Source of the DNA: Lichenostomus cassidix
Lineage: Eukaryota; Chordata; Aves; Passeriformes; Meliphagidae
Assembly (NCBI GenBank): GCA_008360975.2
Contig: CM039182.1
Location: 101,959,443 to 102,023,442, forward strand
DNA: 64,000 nucleotides
Direction: 5' to 3'
Shown: in pieces, positions 29,801 to 40,200 of the stretch
Numbering within the stretch: the stretch's first letter is position 1
Layout of the letters: each line of letters begins with the position of its first letter
Notes under the pieces: model-generated
The model's database searches: none
Told to the model about the DNA's origin: nothing
Seen by the model: only the letters and a program-made list of their open reading frames with translations
Program-made: the position numbers and the translations under genes

Positions 29801-31929
29801 CTGTAGAATACAGCTACACTGAATTACTAGGATTTATGGGCCCCTAGATGCGTCCTTCTGGTTCTAACTCTGAATAGCCACTTCCACAAAGAGGGTATTT
29901 ACCAACGTTTAAATATTCCACAAGACATGGCTTTTTCAATCTGAGTACTTATCAAACTTGTCTTTCATTCCAACATCTGCTTTTAGTTCCAAGACAATAT
30001 AGAAGATTTCCTAACAGAGAAAAATCCACAGTTTTCTCTGATCTTCAGAGCGCCATAAGCAAGCTTCTCTCCTGGCTAAGCCTGCAGCATTGCATCTGAG
30101 GGTCAGAGTGACATTGCAGGGAGTGTGGGCCTGTGCAAAAAACTGCTTCAAGTTTTTCACCAAGTAGAGGATTTGGGAAAGTTATTTTTGTGAGGTTTTT
30201 TGTTTGTTTTTTACATAAGAGGTGATGAGGAACAACAGCAAGTATTGGTAAAGGTTCTAAATTGAGGGATTATTCCCTTCTCCCTGCATGCAAAGAAACA
30301 GTGTGGAACTTTTGCCTTGGTGATACACTACACCTTCAAAACTGTGGCTAACAGCAGCAGAATAAACACATGGAAATAAAATGCTTCAAGATGGGCAGTT
30401 GATTACTTTCCCCTAAAACTTTCTTCTCCTAGCTGCTGGATCAGGAAAGATGAGTGCAGGGCTCGAGCCTCAAGCTCCCAGCTGTCTGTTGCCTCTGCTG
30501 TGCAAACATCTTCCTGACCTGAAGTGTAAGTAAACAAAGGTGTCTCTGCTTTCTTCTGCATTTGTACAAAGTATGAGACTATGAAAGGGAAAGGCAGCTG
30601 GACTAACCAGTGTAACCTTTATTTATTTTAACACAGACGTACAGCCCTTGCTTAATTGCATCTAATCAGCAAAATATGCAACATCCAGGAAAAAATTGGC
30701 CCATCTGATTTTTAGTGCTGAACAGTGACCAGGGTATGCATGATGAGGTATTTACAGAACAATCCTTCCTCTGGCTTTGGCATCCTGTTTATTAGAGTAG
30801 CTAGTTTAACAAGCATCCAACTAAAACCAGCCAAGCAACAGGGAGATGCTGTAGGTAAAGCCTCCTCTCAACTCCCTTGGAAAATACTTATCATTGCTGT
30901 GCAATTCATCATTCAGTACTTCCACACAAAGAAAAAGTCACAGTCAGTGAGTAATATTTATTGCAAATTCTCTCCAACCCCAATATTGTACCATTATTTC
31001 AATAACTCAAGTTACATTCAACTAAACTCAATTACATGAAATTAACAGATTGCATTTCTACATAAACTTCTAGTACTTATAAAGAAAATTACTCAAAGGG
31101 AAAAAATAGGCAAGTTAGAGACCATAAAGAGAAAGAAAACATTATAGGAAAAGAACAGCAAATGCAGAGATCATAAAGAGTGAATCAAACTCTCTTCTGG
31201 ATCTGAATTTCACTGTGCAATTTTCCTACAGTAGTCATAAAGAAGGACAATTAATCTGCTTCAGCGACATAAAAGTTATGAATTAGAAACTCTCTCACTT
31301 TTTTACATCATAAGTATATAATAATCAAATATATTTCAATTAAGTTGAATGAAAAAATACCAGGGAACAAGACCACGGATACCCTTGCCTAAAGCAGAGC
31401 ACCAACAAAATTTGAGACTTAAATAAGACTTCTTTTATATCCTCCATCACAAAGCTGAACATATGCTCTCATGATTTGAACAGTATTACAGAAGATTATT
31501 TTGACTTGGTTGTCATTAGAGAATAAAGAGATGAATTTGGTAGATACTTGGTTTCAAGCGCTATTCTAAATTGTCAAGATTAATCACAATGATACAACTT
31601 AAGTATATATTTTAACATAATGTACCAAAACAAGTTATTCTACTCCCAAGATAAGTGAAATTAATTACCCTACTAGCATTATAATAACCCTAAACCAAAA
31701 TTAAACTTAATTGAAACCTGTACACACTAAAACCCCAAATGTTTATGAGTGCAGATTCACCATGCATTTGCTACACTCCAGTGCCATCTGTCTATAAAAA
31801 GATAATTAACATTTTCAATAAGAAGAAATACGGCATGTTGTAAAGAGTATTTGGTCCTAGGCCATTGAATTCACTTCAGTTCTTACAATGAATGACGCTG
31901 CCAATCCTTTTTTGAATTAGAAGGGGGGG

Positions 31930-31946
31930 AAAAAAAAAAAAAAAAA
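31930..31946 (+). repeat. Poly-A run
   Basis: About 17 consecutive A after a short G run. It may be a retrocopy tail or a simple repeat; I recognise no retroelement body upstream. It lies just beyond the AATAAA (minus strand, 31972-31977) that may end the AKAP7-like 3'UTR. Confidence 0.7.
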
Positions 31947-32639
31947 TCACTAAGACACTGTTTCTTCAGTGTTTATTTGAAGCAAATTTTCCTGGGGAAA
32001 AAAATAATCATCCAGACTGCCCTGATACAGAGACACTCTCTGAGGTGTCAGCTCCTAAGTTCTTCCCCAAAACAACCTTGGAGTCTTCCCCTAACAATTT
32101 AGCTGCCTTTTGAAGACCCCAGAGAAGCTGGGAATAGCTACTCTGGAATTTGTATTTAGAAGACCATTTGGGGACAGCCTTTTCAAAGTCCACAACCTTC
32201 AGTGGAGGGACATAAAAATAAATGCTCTGCCAAGCACTGCAACACAAGGGATCTGACACAGACCCCAGTGTGAGTACAAAGCAGGTTCATTAAATGCAGA
32301 GCCTTCCCTTTCCTCCAGCACAGTGCCTGGCTAGGGAGGGTTGTTTCCCTCACTCCCTGTGAAAATGGTACAAATACAGCACTTTGTTTTTTCAAAAGTT
32401 TGGTAACAAGTTTTAAACCAGCCTGGTGTTAATTTAACAGAGGGAATCCTGGCAGTTCTGCCTAAACCTGTATTTCCAAACACCTTGTAGGGAAGCAAAA
32501 CACCGTATGTTTGATGCTACTACATTTTTTGTGTGTGTGTGGAAGGGGAGCTACATTTTGATCATACTTTTTTTTTAAATGCACTTTTTTTTTTTCCTTT
32601 TAGAGTACTACATATCCCTTTCTCAAGGAGCAATTAGAG

Positions 32640-32860
32640 CAGATAAGGGGAGAGGGACATTTTCCAAGTGCCCGAGCAGTTTCCTTCCCCGGCTCCATGG
32701 ATGCGCAGCGCCGGGAGGCGGCTGGTCCCTTCCCGGCGCATCTGGCTCTCCAGCGGTGCCATCTGCTGGTGTCGCTGTCGCCAGGCTCCGCCGGGAACGC
32801 CATCCCCGTGCCGGAAGGGCAGGGGGCACAGCTCGGCTAGGGAACGGCCAGCAAAGAGAA
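32640..32860. promoter_or_regulatory. Isolated CpG-rich islet
   Basis: A run of roughly 220 bases with many CpG dinucleotides, flanked on both sides by CpG-poor, AT-rich DNA. It carries a full CTCF core motif and short open frames on both strands typical of GC-rich DNA. It could be an unmethylated regulatory element, an unannotated promoter or a GC-rich repeat remnant. No splice donor forming an obvious first exon was seen. Confidence 0.6.
32755..32769 (-). promoter_or_regulatory. Candidate CTCF site in CpG islet
   Basis: The reverse strand reads CCAGCAGATGGCACC, matching the CTCF core CCASYAGRKGGCRSY at every position. It sits in the middle of the CpG-rich islet, where such sites are often occupied. 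Function is inferred from the motif only. Confidence 0.6.
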
Positions 32861-33677
32861 AAGCCAGGAAACGTCAGCCCTAGCCAGAACTCCAGTTTAG
32901 AAAAGCGCTTTAGTCCCTTGTATGCTCCTCAGGGCATTTTGCAAAGACAGTTCGTTAGATAAAGAAAAGGAGAGGAAAAGGAAAACAAAAGTATTTAGTG
33001 CTATACCTCATTTTCTTCCAAAAATGCTATTTCCATAAGTCAGGCAAAATAGTTTTCTCATTAAGTAGCTACTAAGTCAAAGGAAAGAAAACACTTCACA
33101 GTAGTGTGTTAACAACTAAAACCATCTACCTGCTACAGACATGCAATGAATGAGGGTGTTGCAATCACAGTTTGAAGGCACAGATCAGGGCAGCTCTTGG
33201 AATTAAATGAGAAAAGTTGACTATAGGCAGTAGTCAGAGAGGAGAAGGCAAGCAGGCAAATAAAGGAGCAAAGCTGAGGGTGCAGCCCAGGGCAGGGGGT
33301 GAAGCAGGGCAGAAAGAAACTCAACCAAGGTAGCTGCAGGGTGCATTTGGGCACCAGGGGCTTCTGGCACCAGCTTTGGCATCAGTGGGTGATGGCTGGC
33401 TCTGAAGGGTCTGATCCTATAAACCACAGCTCACTTGTCTTTATAGTACCCATGCTTACACATACGTGGTATAGGTTTAGAGCTAAACATTTCACCATTA
33501 AAATATTAAGTGATATCACCCTCAGACTTTGCTCTACTATGTTTTGTCAGACTCCTAAAAATAACATTCCCAACCAAAAATGAATTCACCATACCCACAT
33601 AGCCTCAGTGTAGTTGTTTGCCTTCTCCACCCTCACCACGCACAGGTTCACCAAGTTCACCAAGAACTGCAACAACT

Positions 33678-34247
33678 TTATCTTAAACTTGCTGTCTGAT
33701 TAGGTGCATATTCTGTTGCTTCAGTTTTTTGCAAACTACCATCTGTTATCTTTGCTTTTTCTTGTTCTATTTCCAAGCTTTTCCACACATCTGAACTTGC
33801 TGGCAGCAGACCAAGTACTGACTCTGAGCAGATATCTCCAGCTGTAGGAAAAGTCCCATCTGTAGCTTCAGGCTGTCCCTTTGCCTCATTGATTTCTTTT
33901 TCTTTAATTGCAATTGAGGCCTCAGCAATATTTTGAGATGGTTTATCATCAGCTACTGTGGTTGAGGCAAGCTTACAGCTTGCAGCAGTTGCTCCTATTT
34001 CAGCCTTTGCTGCACTGTTTGGGAGGTCTTCACTGCTTGTTTTTCCCACATCTTCTGTCTGCATTTCTTGCTCTTTACTTTCTTCCTTACCACTGGAGCC
34101 CACATTTATTGAACACTCACAGTAATAGTAACCAGATTCCTGCTTCTTCTTACGCATGGCGCAGAGATCAATTCGACTGCAGACCTCTGTGCCAAAGTGG
34201 CTGTCTTCATATTCCTTATACAGATCTGTGCAAATTTTTCTGAAGCC
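33678..34247 (-). CDS. AKAP7-like: AKAP7-like terminal exon
   Basis: Starts at GGC after ATACAG (start 34247), giving GFRKICTDLYKEY, or six bases earlier after TTTCAAG (start 34253), adding Ile-Gln. The first choice aligns with AKAP7 without a gap. RIDLCAMRKKKQESGYYYCE is the end of the 2H domain (AKAP7: [20 protein letters not shown]). About 150 acidic Ser/Thr/Ala/Glu-rich residues follow to the stop at 33678-33680. AKAP7 instead continues here into its PKA-anchoring helix. A possible internal donor AGTG/GTAAGG (GT 34090-34089) lies exactly at the point of divergence. Confidence 0.85.
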   Translation of the reverse strand, partial: GFRKICTDLYKEYEDSHFGTEVCSRIDLCAMRKKKQESGYYYCECSINVGSSGKEESKEQEMQTEDVGKTSSEDLPNSAAKAEIGATAASCKLASTTVADDKPSQNIAEASIAIKEKEINEAKGQPEATDGTFPTAGDICSESVLGLLPASSDVWKSLEIEQEKAKITDGSLQKTEATEYAPNQTASLR

Positions 34248-37200
34248 CTGTATCTTGAAAGAGCAAAATGACATTATATGTAGAGTACATGTAGACAAAT
34301 ACGCATGCATTTTAGAAAGGTACGCCAAGTATTATCTTAACAAAACTCAGCAAAGAAAGTACCACCCATGCAGCTCACCCCTGATTAGGATAACAGCATC
34401 AACTTTCTATGGCAATATTTAGGTTGATATTGAGAAAAACCAACCATTACAAATTAAAATTATAGGAAGTTTGGCTTTTGCTGAATCCTCCACCTACCCC
34501 ACCCTCTGCAAGAAAAAAAAAAAGCATAACAAAGATACAAAAGCAGATCAATTTAACCTACTGTTGTTTAAATGCATCCATGTAATTTTAGATATTTCAA
34601 GCAAGTTCACAGTCACCCTAGTTATTTGGAATTGCCTTTAGGAGAGATTGCTCGATTTCACCTAGATTTACTTCACTCAGTTTCACCCCACTGCTGTCTT
34701 AACAGACTGAAAATTTAACCCTTCTCCTTGGTGTTCACATTCCACAACACTAATTAAGTTGTGTGCTAGAGACAGTTTAGAAATAGAGCTCATGCACCTT
34801 CCTCCCTGTGAGCAAAGTAATATACAAAAGAAATTTAACTCAGTGATTTACTGTGAAAGAAAGCTCATTTCAGCAAGCTAGAAAAGAAAACCACAGCAAC
34901 TCTTAGATAGCTACAAAAAACTGTTGGTATCCCAATGATAATCCCATGACAACAGTCATGACACATAAATGGAAGTGTACACTCCTAGAGACGTGTTTTC
35001 AAAGGTTGACACATAGTTTTCAGACTAAGAAAAGTAACTTCCATTGTCATAACCAAAGCATATGCTTAGAAATCCTTGCAATATATGACTGACAAGACCA
35101 AAATTCAGCAGTCCCTCAGAATAATTTATTTGCTCTTCTCCCCCTCAACAAGTTTGGACACAGCAGCACTAGCAGCCCTTTACAGGTGTCACCAGGGATG
35201 GGTGAGCAATCCAACAATTCCATGGATCCCATGGCTTTAATTCAGACAGCAACAGGCTGCCAATTTATATAAGGGGCTCCCACAAAGCATTTAGCCTACA
35301 GCAAACCACATATTCTAGGGGCACATATGGACATGCAGTGAAGGACAGATGAATCATTAAGCAACAAAGAATAGTCTCCACCTTCTCTTAACCTAATGAG
35401 TATGTGAGCTAACAAGTCTCCAAGGGGCTCCTTGAAACACATTGCCTCAAAGAAGTCTCAATCAGTTTGTTCAGCCCTGCTCTCAAACACCAGGGGGAAG
35501 AAAAAAAAAGTATATTTACAAGACTTCCTCTTCTTAATGACAGCCTTATTAGCAGGTGGATATGTATGGTTCACAGCATGGGGATTGTGGGAGGACTGCC
35601 AGAACAGCCCATGTCACCTGGACAGAAGCAGATATAAATAGCTTCACAGCCAAATACATCAAACCATTAGGCACTGCTGCCTGCGGTGACTAAAACACTT
35701 GAAAGTTTATTTAAGCCAACAGCACACCTTTTTCTGTGCCCCAGAGATACCCATGTGTCAGTCAGAGCCAGGCTGTTCAGGAGCCAGGAGCTACTTGTCA
35801 CCTAAAAGCCATGAGGTTCAAGTTCTGCTGAAATGCAGAGACACACTGCGCATGAGCTGTTTTCTGGGTAATTCGGGAGGATAATAGAAACTTGAGTAAG
35901 GTCACATCACTGAAGATAACTTATCAAGCAGCCAGAAGAGGGCAGGATTAGGACTGCCCTTCCATTAAAAAGCTCCAAATATTTTAATACAAGTATGTGA
36001 CTTGGTAATACTTGTTAAATAAAGAGTATGCTCTCTCACCACCCAGGGTAGACCACAGCTATTTCCAGACCTGCACCAAGTGAATCTACTTAAAACAGCA
36101 TAGAAAGGAATGAACAAACACTTTCCACTTTAGCTCAGAGGCACTTGATCCACGGCTTTTCTCTGGCTGAGGTGAATGTAGGCAGTGCCCAGCATTAAAG
36201 GAAAACAGCCCACATTGTAAAAGTTCTTAGTCTGTGTGCTAGAGAAGGCTCTTACTACAAGTAATGGATTCTCTTAAGAGGTGAACTGTTCCCTTTCGGC
36301 TCGTTGGAAAAGTAGAGGTCAAAGCACCTGAAGAACCTATATTTTGTATTTATGCCAGGGTCACACTGTCTGTTTTGAACCTGTTCTTCAAACAGCACAT
36401 ATTGCTCCTTTGGTAGCTATTCAGAATAAAAAGCACACAATCCAAGCTCTCTCCAGCCTCTTGGGTTATTTAGACACACAAGCAAAGCCAAAGATGCACA
36501 GCTTCTCAAAGTGAAAGTTTACAGTTATGTTAGTTTTAAAGAGAGCCAGCTCCTCTTTCCCTACAAAAGAGAACAAGGCCTGCAGCTACACCACCAGTGT
36601 CTTTGCATACCTCTCATTAATAAAGTATTCTTGAGATGTAAAATATAAACTGCATTAGCAATAACCTGTTAACTTCATACAATAGGTACTTACATTGCAT
36701 TAAATACTTAAACATCGTCCTTACAGCAAGGAAACAGTTATTTATAGTATAAAGAAAGTAATTACAGCCAGTAGATGGCATCATAATAACTTAAGTGATA
36801 TTTTGTCTTATTTATACTTTGGCATCTTCTAGTGTTTAGGAAAGCTGATTTCTCTCCTGCAGTATTTAGGAATGGGATACTATAAAAGTAGTCAGTTTTC
36901 CTCATTTTATTCACATTATATTTTAAAAGTAGTGTTGTAAGTTGGCAGTGTCCACTTATGTGTCATATCTCAAAGCACATACACACTAATCATCCAGTTT
37001 GGTCTTTGAGATCATGTCTTATGTCTAGGGTTGAGACTTACTAACCTCAGGAAGACTTGTACATGGACTTACCAAGTCCACATGCCCCTAATAGTCAACT
37101 CAACAAATGGCCCTACTCCACTTCCATTTCACAGTCCTGTTATGTAAAATAATATTTCAGAAGCAAAGGTTTTATTGCAAAAACTAATTTCTAAAAAAAA

Positions 37201-40200
37201 AGTAATGCTTGGTAAACAAGGGAAGAGTGGTGAATATTGTCTACCTGAAGTCAAGGAAGGTTTTTGACACTGTTTCCTGTGGGATCTCCATAGAGAAGGC
37301 TGATTCATCACTGGCTGGCTGGACAGCAAGGTGGATTGAAAATTGGCTGAACAGGCAGTTCCAGATGGTAGTGATTGGTGGCTCAAAGTCTAGTTGGAGG
37401 CTGATAACTAGAGAGGCACCCAAGGGGCCAATCTTGGGCCCAGTACTGTTTAGCATCTTCATTAATAATTTAGATTTTGGGGAAGAGTGCACCCTCAGCA
37501 ACTTCACTAATAACAAAGTGGGAGAAGTGCCTGATTCACTAGAGGGTGCTGCCAGCCACAGGTATCTCAACAGGATGGAGAACTTCATGAGGCTGAACAA
37601 GGAGCACAAAGGTCAGCCACAGGGTAGGAATGAACCCAGGCACAAGTACAGGCTGACAGCTAACTATGAAGGAATTTCACAGAAAAAGGACCTAGAGGTC
37701 CTGCTGGACACCAGGCTGACCATGAGCCAGGAGCATGTCCTTGCAGCAAAGGCAGCCAATGATATCCTGGGCTGCATTAGGAGGAATATTGCCAGCAGAT
37801 TGAGGGAGATCATTCCCCTCTGCTCAGCACCAGTGAGGCCACACCAGGAATACTGCGTCCACTTCTGGGCACACCACTTATATTTTACCATTCAAAGACA
37901 TACACACTTGCATATACCTATATATATATATCTGCAAGGAGATGGCACACATAAATCATGCTCTGCAAGATTAAGCTATATTTAGTGCTAGAGATCAAAA
38001 GAGGAGAGTATGCAAGAAATTACAATTTTTTTTAATTTTAAATTTGATAGTAAGAGGAAGTGTGGAAATACTCCAGACGAGTCAACAGTAATTCCTACGT
38101 GCCTACTGTGTAGTTTCTTTTGCATTAGACAATGTCGATGCCTGTGCTCATGAAAATCCCTACAGGCAGTATAAAAGAAAAAAGCCTCCAGCATAGAACT
38201 ATCACTCCTAGCCAACTTTGATTGTATCATGTACACAAAAGGCTAATATCAAGTCAATATGAAGTACTTGAACAAGGTCATTTTCTTCAGCTATTATAGC
38301 TTTTTCTGTTTTCCTTTCTGCATGCTCCTCTAGTATTTCAGGTTTGCAATATATTGACCTCATAAATACAAGTATTATTCCTGGAAACAAGAAGGACAGT
38401 ATTCCACTGGGAAATGAGCAATCTAATCAGAGGTGTTTTTTACTTTAATTGTTTGTGATAAATCCCATACAATGCTGCAGTAAAGGTTAGAAAAGCACAT
38501 CACACATTTCTAGTATAAATCAAGGCACCAGCCTAACTTCCAACATGACATTAATCTTGTTCTGAGGTAAATATTACTCAGAAGACAAATATTACTCAGA
38601 AGCCATCCTGCCCTATGGAAACAGCCCAACATTGTTTTTGTGCAGATTTGACCAGCCACATCAGAAAGGAAGTACTCTTTACTCTACAAGAGAACCACAC
38701 ACAATATTAGCAACAGACCTCATTTCTTCCAGTCAGATATGAGCAAACACAACTGTGTTGGCCAGCCTATATACAAGCTTTGTTAAATAAGAGAAGTTAC
38801 ATTGTTCTCTGGTTGCAACAATGATTGCTTAGATCCCAAGAATCTCATTAAAAGCAAAATAGTAACTTGAACAGATCCCAGAAAAAAATACTTTTAAACC
38901 CAATTACTTGCCCTTCTTCTCAGCCTCGATATTTTGGAGAGCTTCAGGAAAGACAGATGTGGTTTGAAGTCCTTACTCCCTGAAATGTCAAGATTCCTTT
39001 CAATAAAGCATTCTTCCACAGCTTCTGGAAAAAGATAATATAAGAAAGAAATGAATAACAGTGGGGAGGTAGGGAAAAATATTTACAGGAAGGTTAGACA
39101 GAAAGCCACTATCCTTTTCTGAAGCAAGACACTTAAAACATACAACCAGTTTACCAGGTTACCAGTTGCTGCACCATCACAGGCAACAGAAAAAACTGAG
39201 AAAAGTACTGAAAACTAAAGTTTTGCATGACATACAGACATATGTTGCAAACCTAAGACTGGATCCAAACGTCTGTGTTTGCAACACAATTCCTTCTGAA
39301 TTCACAAATCCCCTATCACAATGCTGAGCTTAAGAAAGCATCTGTCCATGGCAGCCCTGCCAGGAACAGGATGCAGCCACCACCAGTGGCCACAGTGCCA
39401 GAGTCTGTGACTGAACAGATTCTCCCCAGTTAGTGCAAACAGCAATGTGATAAGCAAAGTGCTTCCAGGAGGGGAAAAAAAAGTTGCTATATTCACAAGA
39501 CTATTACAATTCCACAGCACTTGAAGCAACTCAGGGGGGAACATCAAACAAACATAATACTCCTTCCCGAGATAATGTAATACAAAGTGTTTGTGATGGT
39601 ATTGGCTCATAAACTTCAGTCACTTGTTTATAAAACAATAAGGTTTTATCCTTCATACAAAAAATTGTCAGTGAGTAACTCCAGGATTTATATTCTTGTA
39701 GGCCTTTCAGCTAAGGATTTCAATGACAAGTCAAACCAAGTTGAACTATTCCTGGTTTTCATGAACTTTGGGGGATGCAGAGACTCATCTCTGAATACCA
39801 AGAATAGCAAGGCAAGGTTTGCATGTGACAGATCCCAACAAGTCTGGCAAAAACATAAGATGTCTTGTTCAACAGTTGTGCTTAAACAGCAAGAAATAAT
39901 TCCAAAATTACACTGAAAGCATTGGCTAAGGCTGGAGTACTCCCCCAAAAATTTTTCTTATTGCCAGAAGTCTTTATAGCTTGATTGTATAAACACGATA
40001 AAATAGTGGGGGGAGAAATCAACATTTTAAATTGGACACCTGCAGCATTTGTGGTTCTCCTGGCCAGATCCTGTCACCTTGACACTTATCTTTATTACTG
40101 CTTAATTGCTTAGGCACTGAGAGAAGTTCAATGTTGAGATTGTGTAGAAAATAGCATATTGCATATCTGATGAGTGCCTTGCTTGAATTCCCTTCCACTT

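Larger units (their letters stand above)
18901..31950. other. Intergenic region between converging genes
   Basis: No supportable gene. It holds a minus-strand CR1 3' end (26733-26886), a short GAA-rich run near 26325-26350, a CTCF-like motif (20995-21009) and AT-rich runs around 21100-21150 and 28130-28320. Open frames here are short and unsupported. The only one with an odd look is a 69-codon frame at 24741-24950 with a hydrophobic leader, treated under findings. Confidence 0.6.
31951..33677 (-). other. Region downstream of the AKAP7-like stop codon, possible 3'UTR
   Basis: After the stop at 33678-33680, the minus-strand AATAAA I noted lies at 31972-31977, which would give a 3'UTR of about 1.7 kb. 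The stretch contains the CpG-rich islet at 32640-32860 and an 83-codon open frame (32008-32259, minus) with no recognised family. Shorter 3'UTRs using variant hexamers are equally possible. Confidence 0.35.
34254..38911 (-). other. AKAP7-like: Intron of AKAP7-like gene (GC-AG)
   Basis: A 4.7 kb intron with a GC donor at 38911-38910. It holds a plus-strand CR1 reverse-transcriptase fragment (37208-37880), a short TA run (37918-37932), a CTCF-like motif (36768-36782) and a direct duplication of AAATATTACTCAGAAG near 38565-38603. No other gene seen. Confidence 0.7.

Noticed and set aside
38907..39024. GT donor at 38907-38906 for the second-motif exon
   Set aside because: Leaves phase 1 and puts the terminal exon out of frame. 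The GC donor four bases earlier gives phase 0 and AKAP7-like alignment.
39340..39372. Partial REST/RE1-like sequence
   Set aside because: The left half resembles TGTCCATGG but the second half is out of register.
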